Source of the DNA: Asterochloris sp. CNOR1
Lineage: Eukaryota > Chlorophyta > Trebouxiophyceae > Trebouxiales > Trebouxiaceae
Direction: 5' to 3'
Length of the DNA: 64,000 nt
Assembly: GCA_963969365.1 (NCBI GenBank)
Contig: OZ017748.1
Coordinates: 3,035,001-3,099,000, forward strand
The notes beneath the pieces were generated by a model. The model ran no database searches and was not told the DNA's origin. It saw nothing but the letters and a program-made list of their open reading frames with translations. A program made the position numbers and the translations under genes. Below, piece after piece: positions 12,501 to 24,983 of the stretch. The first letter of the stretch is position 1. Each line of letters starts with the position of its first letter.

Positions 12501-15500
12501 ACCTCGCCTGGCCATGACGAGATCATCCCCCTCACACAGGAGAAGTACACAGTCAAGGGGTATGCTTATTCAGGTGAGCTTGCATGCCAGGGGATTCGAG
12601 GTGTCATGCAAGGCCTGGGGCGCATGCAGCTTTGCTGCCGAGCAGCCATGGCTGGCATTGCTGCACCTGTGGCCCATGAAATGAATGTCACTCTGGCCGC
12701 ACCTGCAACCTGTGGGCTTCCAAGCTGCCAAGGATGAGTGCTCATGGGCTGCAAGGCAGCTGTTGCCAGCCACTTGGGGTTGGCTTCGCAGGGCCTGCAA
12801 CCTGATGACCACAAGCATCTGTGTCTGGATCCTCACGCGCCAGCGACCTGTGACGGGAGACCAGACCGGCTGTTCATTGCAGCTGGGACTGACTCCCCAT
12901 TTGGGGCTGCAGGTGGTGGCCGAAAGGTCATCCGCGCAGAGGTTAGTCTGGATGCTGGCCAGAGCTGGCTCATCAGCAACATCATCCGCTTTGAGGAACC
13001 TACAGAGTACAACAAGCACTGGTGGGTCCTTTGCCAATGTGTGATGCACATGCCAGCTGTCCTGCTTCACCTTGAGGACAGGCACCAATGCAGTCTGTGG
13101 CTGCCTTGCAAGGGTCTTTCTTTGGGTGCTTCCGCTCAGCAACAAGCACTGCCAGCTTGGCAACTCTGCGTGCGCATGTGCGCATTTCAGAGAGCTTTCA
13201 TGACTCATGGATGCCTCAAGCATTGGCGGGTCTCAGGCTGCGTTCTGCACAGGCGCCATCAATCGTTTGAGAAGCCCGCAGAGTGCAACAAGCATTGGTC
13301 AAGCAGGCTGCTGGGCATGCCTGCGGGGAGCAAGACTTCCTCCTGTCTGCCCGCGTTCTGCGCTGCTCACATGCACGCATGCTGATGCTGCAGCACTCTC
13401 TGCTGCAGGTGCTGGGTGTTCTTTGAGGTGGATGTGCCAATTGTGGACCTGTTGAGGGCCACCGAGATGAGGAGTCGTGCTGTGGACGCCAGCAACAACC
13501 TGCAGCCAGACAAGTGAGCTGAGGGTGGCCTTTGCTGCATCTGCTGTGCACAAGGGGCCTGCGCTGTGCTTAACAGCTGACAGCTGCTGGCCCCACAACC
13601 ACACAGAGCCTGTTGCACTTGATGAACAGGTCTCCTGCTGCTTGACATTGAGCCTGTTGTGCGTACTTGACACGTGCTCACAAGCCGTGTCCTGCAATTG
13701 CCCAACATGGTGAAGCTACTGAACAATGCCTTTGATCCCTGTGCTACAGCTTGACGTGGAACCTGATGGGCATGCTGAACAACCCGCACTACCGCATCAA
13801 GACAAAGCCCGAGAGCAGCCAGCAGCTGGGCCTGGGCATCCACTGCGAGCACCCCACCAAATCTGGTGGCGAGGCCGGCGGCTGGATGGAGAGGGAGATG
13901 CTGGCCAATGCTCCCCCCGCTGCAGAGGTGGTGGTCAGCAGCGGGCCGGACACCAGCAGGCTGCCCACCTACTCGCCTGAGGAGGTGAGCCTGCGAAGCC
14001 AGGCTGGGCTGATGCAGTGCAATGCATGCTGTAAAGGTGTGAGCATTAGGCTGCAGCTGCTTACAAAGGTGGATGCGGCTCGGCCGCGACGCACTGGTCT
14101 TCAAGCTGGTCACATGGATGTGGTTGTGCAGCCCAGTGCATGCTCTGTCTGCTGAAACCTTATGAGTCCTGTTCCGCCATGTGCCTCCAATTCCTGCCTG
14201 CAGATCGAGAGGCATGACAGCCATGAGTCGTCCTGGTTCATCCATGACGGCAATGTCTACGATGCCACCAAGTTTCTCAAGGAGCATCCAGGTCGGATCA
14301 TGCTGTTGGCATCTGGGGTGGTGAATGGGGTTAGCTAAGGGTGTAGGGCCGCCCAACCAGGGACTGCCCTTGAAAGCATGTTTGCCCTTGGCATGCAGTA
14401 GTTATGCAGTCAGCGGCACCCCTGTTGCTGCGCCAGTTACCAGGGCCACCTGCTCCCGCACTGAGGTTTGAGGCAAGCAGCCGCACTGCTGTGATCCCAA
14501 CCTGCAAGCCTTGGGTCATAGAGCCGTGCTGCTGCACCATATGTGTAGGGCCCAGTGCCTCAGGCCAAGGAGCCTCTGTATCGACGCCTTATGCTCAGCA
14601 AGCAGCCACTGTGAGGTGCATTGCGCTTGTGTCATGCCGTCTGCTAGGATACTTGGGTTCACTTCACATATGGGCAGATTGCGCATCTGCCATGCTATCT
14701 GCTGTGTGTGTTGCCAGTATGCTTGCTTTGCTTTACACAGAGAAGCAAAATTGTATGTTGGTCTGGCACAAGACTGTATGCTGCTGACAGCTGCCCTGCT
14801 GCTTTGTTGTGCACTTAGCCTTGCCCAGCACAACAATCCCACAGCAGCCTGGCAATCACTTGTGTTGCTGCAGGTGGTGCCGAGTCCATCCTCATCGTGG
14901 CTGGAGCTGATGCCACAGATGACTTCAATGCAATTCACTCGGCCAGGGCCAAGGGCATGATCAAACAGTACATCATTGGCAGGGTCGGGAAGAGCACGGG
15001 GGGAGATGGCAAGCCAGAGCAGGCGCCTGTGGACAAAGAGGTCAGTCCCTGAGCTACACATGTTGCGGTTCAGGGCTTCTCGTCTCTGGTTTGATTGCAA
15101 ATCAGGGCACCAGCAGGTCAGCGTGGGCGCCTGCGGACATCGAGGTCAGTCCCTGAGACAGCACAGGTTTTCTGATCTGAAGGACCCATTGAGATGAGGG
15201 TTGCCTGGCAGCTGAGATACCATGTGCACCTGCCACCAGCTCAGATACTTCAGCCTTTCATAGGGGAGCGCTGAGACATGTTGAAGAATCATGACTCAAC
15301 AACAACCACAATGCCTGGGTGCAGGCAGCACAGCGTCCTGCTGTTTGACGGTGTACACCGACTAACATTCATGTTTACTGTGCAGAACAAGGAGGCAGGG
15401 GCAGAGCTGATTGCGCTCAACCCCAAGAAGAAGATCTCCTTCAAATTGGCTGAGAAGCATGAGCTCAGCCACAATGTGCGGCGCTTGCGCTTTGCCCTGC

Positions 15501-17686
15501 AGACGCCAGAGCACCGCACAGGGCTGCCCGTAGGCCAGCACATGTTCTTCTATGCCAAGGTCAGCAGCAGCAGCAGCATGCCTGATCATGAAGCTGCAGC
15601 CTGCCTCCCAAGTTCCACTGCCGCAGTGCGCCTGTTGCCATTGGCCTTGTGCGCTGCTGAGTGATGCTGAAGGACCCAGCAGAGCTGCACTCACACATCA
15701 GCTTGCTGTGTTGTGAGCCTGCTCTGACAAGACCCTGCCTGCCTCTGTACAGTGCAAGGCCCTGTCTGCCTCCCAGTGTGCTGCGCCTGTGTTTTCACCT
15801 GCCTGCTGCCCCCAGCTGAACTCGCCATGTAGGTTAAGAGATGACCACATCTGTATTAATTGCATGCCCCCTTTGGCCTTCAGCAATTTGGACCATGCAT
15901 GCCAGACCCAGCATGGACACTGTATGGCACCTTAGATGACGTCTGCCTCCCCCCTGCTGCACGCAGGACAAGTAGGGAGGCCAGGTTGTGTGCTTACATC
16001 ACCTGCTGTGGGCCCCCTTCCAGTCAACTCTACATTGCCCCTGCCCAACAGCAGCTGAACATTGCCTGCCCATTGCTGTCTGCAGGACAAGGGGGAGACC
16101 ATCATGCGCGCATACACTCCCACCAGCAGTGACGACGATCTGGGCTACTTTGACCTGGTCATCAAGATCTACTTCTCGAACGAGCACCCCCAATTCCCAC
16201 TGGTGGGTGCTGAGGCTGCTTGTGGGGTAAATGGAGGGCAGGGTGGCAGATGTCTCATGTGCCTTTGTTGTGGCAGAAGGACGGGGGCAGCGGCAGGTGA
16301 CTTTCTTAGCATGTGGGGCTGCGCGGTGCTGTTATGGTGCTGGCTGGGAGCCAGTGGGTTCCAGCTTGCTTAGAAGCGTCACACAGGGTCAGAAAGAAAC
16401 AAGGCATATTGCAGCAGAGCTGTGCGTGCATTGAGGAGGCGTAAGACCACCACACGCACATCTCACAGTCATCTCAGGCAGAGCTCTACTCACCCTCCTG
16501 CCATTGCTGCTTGTGGGCTGGCCGAGCAGGTGCTGATCTAGGTTTTGGATATCAGAGACACAGTGTCTCTCCCAATGTGCCCTACGCAGCAAGTGCCGCT
16601 ATCTGCAGTTGAGGCCAGCCGTGCTGCAGGCTGCCTTTGCCAGTACCCATGCCTCTGTGCCCTTGGCAGCAGTCGTAACTGCTTGGCTGCCTGGCTGCAG
16701 GGGGGGCGCATGACTCAGGTGATGGAGGCACTGAAGGTTGGCGACTCAATGGAGGTCAAGGGGCCACTGGGCCACTTCATCTACCAGGGCCGCGGCAGTT
16801 ACAAGCACAGCGGCAAGGCCGGCACCTGCCGCCAGCTGAGCATGATTGCTGGCGGGACGGGCATTACGCCCATGTGGCAGGTCATCCAGGTGACGAGTCT
16901 CTTCTTTCTTTGTTGTTGTCATTCACCTGCTTGCACCTGCCGCCCGCTGGTGGGCTTGCGTTGGGGAAGACCCTCAGCAACACTGTTGCCTCAGCCACTG
17001 GCAGTGGCCGCTGCTGTGGGGCAGCAGTGCTTGGGTCTGCATGGCACCACGCTGCTGGGACTTTTCAACAGGCAGGCAGACGTGCCTGCAGTGCATATGC
17101 ACTGCCGTGCCACACCCGCTGCACCTGCCACTTGCACCTCCACCAAGCTCCCCAGGGAACTCCTGCTGCTCAGCCTAGTACCTGCTGAGGCAATTCGCAG
17201 CGGTGTCTGAACAGGCAGCTTCCTAATGCTCAAGAGCCCCGGCTCTGCATGCTGTACTGAAGGACAAGTGGACTGTAGGTTTTGAAGCCCCCTTCTGCTG
17301 ATGCGCAAAATAGTGCCCACAAGACCAGTCTTGGCTGACTTTTGTCCTGTGCCGACGTGCAGGCAGTGCTGAAGGACAAGGAGGATTACACCCAGATGAA
17401 GCTCATCTTTGGGAATCAGACGGAGGACGACATTCTGCTGAAAGAGGAGTTGGACACATTGGCCATGGACGCCCGCTTCTCGGTCCATCACGTGCTGAGC
17501 AGGGTCAAGTCATGGTCTGGGGGCAGCACAGGCAGAGTCACTGTGGATCTGATCAAGGAGCACTGCTTCCCTGCGGGTGACGACACGCTTTGCCTGCTGT
17601 GCGGCCCCCCAGGGATGATTGACGCCGCCTGCAAGCCAGCCCTGGACAAGTTGGGCTACTCCCCAGAGCACATCGTGGTCTTCTGA
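9561..17686 (+). CDS. NIA: Nitrate reductase (NADH type, complete)
   Basis: Cytosolic enzyme reducing nitrate to nitrite, the first step of nitrate assimilation. Seventeen exons: 9561-9735, 9874-9967, 10056-10148, 10370-10590, 11232-11500, 11952-12023, 12124-12166, 12445-12573, 12913-13021, 13409-13513, 13750-13984, 14204-14291, 14874-15040, 15386-15559, 16086-16202, 16701-16889 and 17363-17686. They give 867 aa, normal for the family. The molybdenum-cofactor domain carries the ligand Cys (near residue 168) in TLACAGNRR. The cytochrome b5 domain runs from about 516 with haem ligands in EHPGG (His 543) and NAIHS (His 566). The FAD/NADH module, from about 601, shows [15 protein letters not shown] and CGPPGMI. 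The start is the first in-frame ATG giving a typical short leader; an in-frame upstream extension exists but lacks an ATG nearby. Several introns hold degenerate copies of neighbouring exon ends (see findings). Confidence 0.95.
10737..10760 (+). repeat. Degenerate copy of nitrate reductase exon 4 end inside intron 4
   Basis: The end of exon 4 (about 10568-10591) contains CCAGCGCCACCTCCAC just before its donor. The same 16 bases recur at 10741-10756, 168 bp downstream, followed by TGGG instead of the donor. A weaker match to the start of exon 5 (CCTGGACTGGGGTG) occurs near 11114 as CCTGGAGTGGGGTG, about 120 bp before the real acceptor. Read directly from the sequence. Confidence 0.6.
13264..13301 (+). 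repeat. Degenerate copy of nitrate reductase exon 9 end inside intron 9
   Basis: Exon 9 ends with codons for [11 protein letters not shown] (about 12990-13022). Inside the following intron, from about 13265, the sequence encodes [11 protein letters not shown] in an open frame. At DNA level about 28 of 34 bases match. The copy lies about 274 bp downstream and its donor is lost (GGTCAAG instead of GGTGGGT). Confidence 0.7.
15126..15157 (+). repeat. Copy of nitrate reductase exon 13 end plus 5' splice site
   Basis: Bases 15022-15053 span the end of exon 13 and its donor (GAG then GTCAGTCCCTGAG). Bases 15126-15157 repeat this 32-base stretch with three mismatches, 104 bp downstream and wholly inside the intron. 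The copy keeps an intact GTCAGT, so it could act as an alternative donor. Confidence 0.8.
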
Positions 17687-19119
17687 GAGCGCACTGCGGG
17701 GTGCTGCCTCCAGGGGCGGCCTTAGACTAGCAGTGATTGCTTCCCTCTTACACGACGGGGTCCTCTGAGAGGCTGCTGGGCACCAAGCAGCGGCAGCCCC
17801 TTCTGCCAGTTCACACAGTCTCTGAACATCATTGAGGACTTGTAGGTTTGTGCACTATATTGAGGGCTTGCGTGTGCAGTACGAACTCACCCTGCTACAT
17901 TGAGCCTGCTGTTTTGGTACTGAGACTTTGGTAGCTGCCAGACACATTCTTTCATGGCAATGTTGCCATGCAATGTTCCTGCGAGATCTGATACCACTAA
18001 GCTTATTTGAACTGCAAGCTTTTGACGCAGAGCCTGTGTCACTTTCAAAATATATACATCTCTATACGTAGACATCTTGTGAAGCACAAGGTGATCTGTT
18101 GCTTGCCTGGCAGCATGCTTGTGACCAACTTGCTCAGGTAATGCTTGCTCTCTCAAAGCTTTGTGGCCAGTCAGAACACGCAGACCATTATAAAAATGGC
18201 TCCCATTGAGTGGAGGACCACTCAGAATGGTGATGTTGAGTGAACACCACCACACCAGGCCAAGTGACTTTCAAGATGACCTTGAGACAGTTGCAGCTTC
18301 AAGCCTCAGTCAAGATGCCATGGGAAGCATCAGAAAGTGGTACAAGACTGGACAAGCACAAGCCTGTCAAAGAGAGCGAAGCAGGCATGCCACGGCCAGC
18401 CGGTGGGTTTTGCATCTGCATGGTGGACTCATCCTCATCCCTATGCCCTTCCCTTGTACTCTTGACAACCCGCCTTGGACCGCCCTTCGCAGGCTGCTGT
18501 GGTATAGAGGCACGCTCTACTGCAGCAGAAAGGCTGTGAAGCTGCACACCTCAAAGCAGCAGACAGCTGTGAGGTGGAGGGCCCCAGTCAACTGTGTCTT
18601 TGGCCCTGGAGCCATGCATGGCCACTCGTCAATGGGTACATGGCTGCTCAGCATAGAGGCTGCGCTGCTCATGTCAATCTTTGCAGGGCTCACCAAAGCC
18701 CTGGGCAGCAAGATGCATGCTGACAGTGTGTGCAAATCAAGACTGTACTCACTGGGGTCACTGTAGCCCCAAGCATGCACAGAGTGACCGAGCAGGCTGC
18801 TTGCAATTGACCTCCAACATGAAATCAGCCATTTAAGAGGGGCCTCACCACCAGCAATTTTGATACCCCGTACCACCCCTTCAATCTGTGATGTGTCCCC
18901 AAATAACACAGGGTGCCTGTGGGCTCATCATCAGCTTTGATAAAGGAGCACTTCAGGGCTTTTATCTTTGTGTAATATTAATTCTGCTTCACTTCTGGGT
19001 CTGTTGCAACCCTCGCCAAAGTGCCAAGTTGGCATTTTACCGCTAATCTTCAAATTGGCGAGATCTGTGCAAGACATCCGTGACCTCTGTTGTGTCCACA
19101 GATTCCACAAAATCTGGGT
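17687..19119. other. Intergenic region after nitrate reductase
   Basis: About 1.4 kb with no recognised gene. It is AT-richer than its flanks in places (around 17990-18070 and 18960-19060). It should hold the nitrate reductase 3' UTR and the promoter and 5' UTR of the next gene. A possible 5' UTR intron ends just upstream of the next start (acceptor near 19101). Open frames on both strands (for example 18206-18766 +, 18517-18909 -) resemble nothing known to me. Confidence 0.5.
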
Positions 19120-22100
19120 ATGTCCAGCCCACCTGAGCTCTTTGATACTCCGCCATCCGAGAAGTGGGGGCAGCAGGTGAGCTTACGTTGTTCCGGTGCA
19201 TTCCCAAGGGCCTCGACATGAGCCCTCACATACAGTTGCGAATGCATGCAGGCCACTTCCACCCAGCAACCCAAGGAGGGAGATGCCTTAAGCAGGCAGG
19301 CTGCACAGCAGACTGTCAGCACAACGCAGCTGTTCTCTGGCGAGCATCAGGTACACAGTGACATACGCATTATCTTGACATTCTGTTGAACCTTGCTCTG
19401 CCTGCCCATGCAGGTGCCAACCCACGCTCACGAGGAGAACGGGCAGAGGCACATGGCACCATCTGAGGTTGGGGACGCAGGAGGAATGCAAGGGATTGGC
19501 GTGACATCAGGCACCCAGCAACTCTCTGGCCCGTCCAGCGGATGGCAGTCCTTCTCGGGTACACATCAGTGCTTGAAGCTGACGACCACATGATTTTCTA
19601 GCCTTTGGTTGCCTGTTATGATGCACTGCTTGGCATGCAATGTTATACTTCTTGTCTATGTCCTGCAGCTTGGCCCGTGTAGTGGCTGTCATGGCCCCAT
19701 TGTGCGTCCCCTGAAAGCATCAGGCATAGCTCGAATCCAGTTTATGGGGATCCAGACCCCCGAACCGGCACCTGTGCTGCTGCTTGACAACATGCTGACC
19801 GACCCAGAGCAAGCTGCCCTGCATGGTGAGCATTCAACCCACAGGTCTGCTGCCTGCAGGCACCGGCATTGAGATCCCTCCCGCTCTGACCATCTCCCGT
19901 GAGCAGGCAATGCCAGATGTCAGCACAGCCTTGGCGCCGCTGACTGGTGAGGCTCCCGTGGGGCCCCACGGCAAGGATGTGAAGCAGGCGCTGGCGCCTC
20001 TGACTGAGATCAGCGGAGGCGTGGACCCTGCAGGTGAGGGTCTCCAATACGATAGAGGGGCCTGATAGAATTGAGCAGAGGGGTGATTCCTACCCTGACC
20101 AGAGGCCTGACGGTGCTCAGCGTGTGAGGAGCCAGCAGGTAGGCAAGGTTGCAGCTCAACTATGTGTGCCGAGCAGGGCAGGGCAGTGGGCCTGGGGCTT
20201 TTTTGCTTGGCCCAACATGCAGCCCATGCTGTCTGCAGGCGTGGCTCCAATGTCCGAGGCCTATGGGGTGGGCGCTAAGCAAGCGCTGGCCCCTCTGACT
20301 GAAGGGCGCGCGGCACCACCGGGGACAGCCCATGCTAAGAGTGTGGAGCCACAAGCCGCAACTGGGGGTGCCCCTCTCGGGAGCCAAGCTCAGGTGAACC
20401 TAAGAAAAGACGTGCTGCAGCACACGGGACGCTCCTGCTCCACTGGAACAGCAATTTCATGCCTGAGTGCCTGGCTGGCAAGGGCGGCTGACAGCATGGG
20501 CCAAGGCAGTGGAGCCTCAGGCTGTGACGAGCCTTGCTCTAGGTGCTGGGGGCAGTGTTCAGAGGCGCTCGAGGCAGATGCGCAGCGTCTCTACAAGGCC
20601 CTACGGGGCTGCAGACTGATGATGGCAGACTTTCTGTGCCTGCCTGGCACTCTGGCGACGGCACAAACACGTCTGCATGAAGCAAGTTGTATGCATCAGA
20701 GGAACTTGGTACAGCATTCCTTCAGGAGACTGTCAGCATTGCAATATGTTAAATGACCCTGAGGCTCACCCTTGCAACGCTGTATAGCCAGCTGCACTCA
20801 TCAAGCAGTGGCCTGCACCCGGTCAGTTCAACCCATGCTGGCGAATGTGTGGGGCTCAGGCTTGGCAACTCAGCATTGCAAGCTGCCCCAGCGCTGAAGG
20901 GCCGCTGGCCCCTTTGGGGGACTGACTGCCTGCCTGCCTTCAGGAGACCGCCTCAGTCCCCCGCGCCGACACGTGAGCTGCTCAGAGGGGGGGCCACATG
21001 GCTTTGCAGCTCGCCATGTGGCTGACAGCACTCCGGCCTGCCTGCAGGAGATCGCTTCAGCCCCGGCTGGCGACTTGTCTGGGGCTGACTCCCGAGAGCC
21101 AGCAACTTTTAAGCGCTGGGCGCCCGAAGGGGGCAGCGCAGGAGCATCCGGCGGTGGGCCCACCTCCAGCGGCAGGGTTGTGGACAAACAGGGGAGCGGG
21201 CAGCAGGAGGGGCTGATGCAGCGCGTCATGCAGCAGGCGGTGTATGTGGAGCAGCAGGTGGTGGCCAAGTCCAAGCAGCTGGTGGACAAAATCCTGTACG
21301 AGGAGGTCCCTGTGGTGAGCTGAGGCATGAGCTTAGTGCTGGGGAGCGTTCCGTTTAGGTGTTCAGGTGACATGATCTATGCTAGACGGGAGGTGTCTTT
21401 GCTGACGGCTTCTGTCTGCATGCGAACACTGCTCCATCTGTAGGGTGCCAGTGGTGAGTCAGAGGCTGGGATGCCCTGCGCAGCACCGCACTGATTGAGC
21501 TTGCCGGTTGTGGGGCCCTGTATGGTGAGCTCCTGCATGCAATGATGCCTGGTGCATGTCAACACTGTGCCTCAAATGGTGGTGCAGCATTTTAATGCAC
21601 TGGCGCAGCACTGCACTGCGGTGCCTCAGCAGGCACTCAGTTTGTCCACCTGCTGACCTCCCAGATGTCCACCTCTAGCGGCTGCCTGCACCAATGCTGG
21701 CTCAGCTGCCTGTCTGTAAGCTGGCTTAGCAAGCTGCAGCTCAGACACAAGACAGCCTCACAATGCTGCAGGACGAGTCCGGCCAGGTCATCGAGCAGGG
21801 TCCGCGCCCAGCCAGTGGGCCAGGCATCCTGGAGCAGGCCAAGGAGTATGTGGGGCTGAGTCCCAGGAAGGGGGTGGCGCCAGGCACCACAGGTGCAGCC
21901 GAGGGGCCAGGTACAGGGAGCCGGGGCCCTCCAGCCACGCAGGTGAGGAACAATGCAGATCATCATGGGCGTTTGTTGTAGGTATGTGGGACACGACTGG
22001 GGTCCTCTTGTGGACTGCCTTGCTGTGGGCTTCAACAGGCACCTCCTGAACAGTCACAGCTGCCAGATGTGGCGAAGTCCCAGTGCCTGCCAGACGCTCA

Positions 22101-24745
22101 GGTGAGGTCGTCTCGAACCCCCATTGCTGTGTCCTCCTTGGGCCTTGATTTGGTTTCTGAAGGTAGGCTACTCCGCAGTGGCCTTTGTCAAACTGTCCCT
22201 GAGCACTGGCAGTCGGTAGATGTGGCAGTGAGCCAGGGGCATCAGCCAGGCATTGGAACATCAGTCAGGGCCTAACCCCACCTCACCAGCTTGCTGTGGC
22301 AGCAGTCAGCTCCTCAGCAGCCTCAACGGTAAGCTGACATCGCATGGCAAGCCAGCTGGTGCCTTGGAATCTGTGGTACTGTCTCACTGCCTGCCTGCAT
22401 CACTATGCTCACAACAAGGCTGCCCACTGCAGGGGTTCAGCAATGGCCGCCTGCCGCCCAGCGGGACTGGCAGCACAGACGTGTCATCAGCAGGCGGCAG
22501 GCAGCGGGCTGGTGGGGTGGCCAGTGCAGGGGCCTCGTCAGCCAGCACCTCGCCTGGCCACAGCACCGGCGCCTCGCCCCGGCAGAGCGCCGCCCAGCAG
22601 GCAGGGGCAGGGACTGGGGTGCGGGGGGCGGGACAGGTCCCGGACGCTCAGGGGCAGGCCATGCTGAATGCAGCAGAGCGGGCGCCGGCCAGGCAGCAGC
22701 AGCAGGTGAGCCAGCTGCAGCTGCACACATACACTACAGACCTGGGCCCTTGTAGGTGCAAGCAGGTGGGCGGCAGGCTAAGCGGCTGTGAAGGGGCTGC
22801 TCTGCAGCCTGCAGGTGACCTTGTGCAGGTGCCAAGGACAGCAAAACATTGCTTGTCACAGGCAGCAGAGGCCAGCTCTGACAGGTAAACTCATGTTGCA
22901 GATCGGCCTCAATGCGCACTGCCCCTGATGGACCAGGGGTTCCAGGCACTCAGTGGACAGACTTCAGGACTAAGGGTGGCTGCGTGTGTGGGGCAGGCTG
23001 TGCATGTCAATGCCAGACGTCAGCACGGGCTTCGCAAGATTTGACAGCATCAACTGCAAGGCATATAATACCTCTGCTGCAGGCTGTACAAGCCTTGCAG
23101 CCTAGGCACAGGAACATCATGGGCGCGGGGGACCTCAAAATCACAAGTGCCCCCCACATGCACTACCATTCTTTGCAACTTTGACAGCCTTGACCATGTG
23201 ACTCTTATGCTGCTGACAATCTATTCTGCCCACCCAGTGCTTGACACCATTAGGGGCTACTAAAAATACCAGCACCCCAACCACAGCCTCACCTGTTTGT
23301 GGCTCCCAAGCTGTTACTGGCTCCAAAGAGCACAAGCACCCCACCTGCAGCCTTGACTCTGTTGCTACGGATGCCTGACTCCCTGCCACAGGCAGTGCGT
23401 TCCTTGCCGGAGGCAAGTACAGCCAGCACAACAGCGGCGGGCGCAGAGGCCCCCAAGCACAAGCACCCCCACTTGCACAAGATTGGGCAGAAGGCCCACG
23501 TCGTGCGCAAGGATTATCAGGATCCAGATGAGTCCAAGTTCCATGAAAAGGAGCTCAAGGGCAAAAAGGGGGTGGTGGTGAGTGCACTATGTTTGGGGTT
23601 GCCGGCAGGCCAGGGGGGGCGCTGTTCCTGCACCGTTGACATAAATTTGCTTTTACCTCTTTCGTTCAAAGGCAGATTAGCTGGCTTTGGCAGGCTGTAG
23701 TCTCAAGCACAAGAAAGGCATATGCTGAGATCTGCATGCAGAGAGACAAATTCCCGCAGCATAAGCTTAGAGGTGTGCAGCCCAGGCAGCAGCACAGGCT
23801 CAGGGGGTGGTGATGAGTGCAGTTGGGTAGGTTTGCGTGCAGGAGGCATGATGAACCCAGGGCACTGCAGCACAGCTGCTTGTGAGGGGAGACATCCTGC
23901 AGGCTTGGCATGGGGTGGACATGCTTGTTGCTCCTGCATGATGGCTGCTCCAGCATGGTGAGCGAGGGACAGATGCGGTGGTGGCCCACTGCTAACTTCA
24001 GATGCAGGAAGGCGGCCTTCAGCAAGAGTTGTGCTGCAGCTGGCTCACTGGCTGCCAATGCTGGCCAGGGCCAGACAAGCTGATGTATGTGCTGCCTGAT
24101 ATGGGGACCTGATGAACACTGGCAGATTGCTGTGCTTATATAAAACGAGCACATGAGCTTATCTGCACTTCTGCCCCGCTGCCAACATAATGCTCTAACA
24201 AATGTCTCTGTCCTGTGTGCAGACGCCAGCAGGACCAAAGCCAGAGAATGGTGATCTGGTTGTGGATGGGCCTGTAGGAGGTAAGCTGTTGCCTCGTCTG
24301 TTGCTGCTACATCACAGGTTCTCTGGACAGGGCACATAGTAGGCATCTGGATTTGAAGGCCTAGCTGCCTACTGCTCTCTGTGACCCTGGGCACCCAGTC
24401 CTAGGCCTAATATCCCCCTGCAATGTTGTGGGCTCTGCAATGAGCCCTAACACCTCTACCTGGTTCTCACTAACGTGCTGACCTGCTCACGCAGGCACGC
24501 CCCCAGATCCCTATGCCCCTCAGTCTGCAACCAAGGACCAGAAAGCTGAGCCCCAGACAGAGGGCGGGGGTGAGGAGAGTGACTTGCAGGCCGTCAAGGG
24601 TGCACAGGCTGCAGATGCTGCTAACGTACACACACATGACTCGAGGCATCCAGCCGTGGAGGGGTCAGGCACAAGCTCAACCGCCTCTGAATCATCAGAG
24701 AAGAGAAACTTCAGGTCCAAGCTCAAGAACAAGCTGCACCTATGA
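19120..24745 (+). CDS. Disordered, LEA-like protein of unknown function
   Basis: I do not recognise a family. Supported exons with consistent frames: 19120-19176 (start MSSPPELFDTPPSEKWGQQ), 19414-19558, 19860-20033, 20239-20393, 21048-21314, 21772-21942, 22039-22101, 22433-22705, 23392-23577, 24223-24280 and 24495-24745 (stop TGA); one or more exons between 22706 and 23391 may be missing. The protein is Gly/Ala/Ser/Pro/Gln-rich and mostly disordered. Exons 3 and 4 repeat a KQALAPLTE-type motif (TALAPLTGE, KQALAPLTE, KQALAPLTE). Amphipathic stretches include YVEQQVVAKSKQLVDKILYE and ILEQAKEYVGLSP. A His/Lys-rich segment (KHKHPHLHKIGQKAHVV) and a basic C-terminus (RNFRSKLKNKLHL) follow. Composition resembles late-embryogenesis-abundant or dehydrin-like stress proteins, but that is only an analogy. 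Its stop lies 238 bp from the convergent Ran stop. Confidence 0.65.
20931..20975 (+). repeat. Upstream degenerate copy of an acceptor and exon start
   Basis: The real exon starting at 21048 reads CCTGCCTGCAG then GAGATCGCTTCAGCCCC. About 107 bp upstream, around 20931-20975, is CCTGCCTTCAG followed by GAGACCGCCTCAGTCCC. It looks like a diverged duplicate of the acceptor plus exon start, here on the 3' splice-site side of the intron. Confidence 0.55.
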
Positions 24746-24983
24746 ATGCTTCAGTCACAATGATGCTTTCCCTTGTGTTTCTTGCTTTCTGTGCCATGTC
24801 TTAACTCGATTGATGGTGTCCCCACATTAAAGGCATGCCCCACTACGAAGGTCAAATCGCATCAAACTCCAGTTGCTTTCTTGAGGCTTGGTCAGGCTGC
24901 ATGCATTGAATTAGATGTCATCCTGTGGTGTGTGACCGAGCAATCAAAGATGTGCACTACGCTTCTTCAGACACCCAGCATGA

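Noticed and set aside
13367-14356. 329-codon open frame on the minus strand
   Set aside because: It is antisense to well-supported nitrate reductase exons; its length follows from GC-rich codon bias, and it has no family resemblance.
19609-19850. Possible extra exon of the LEA-like gene
   Set aside because: Its frame does not join either neighbouring exon, while 19558 joins 19860 cleanly.
20034-20756. 240-codon plus-strand open frame within the LEA-like gene
   Set aside because: Only 20239-20393 in this frame is supported as an exon; the rest reads through a donor and intron sequence.
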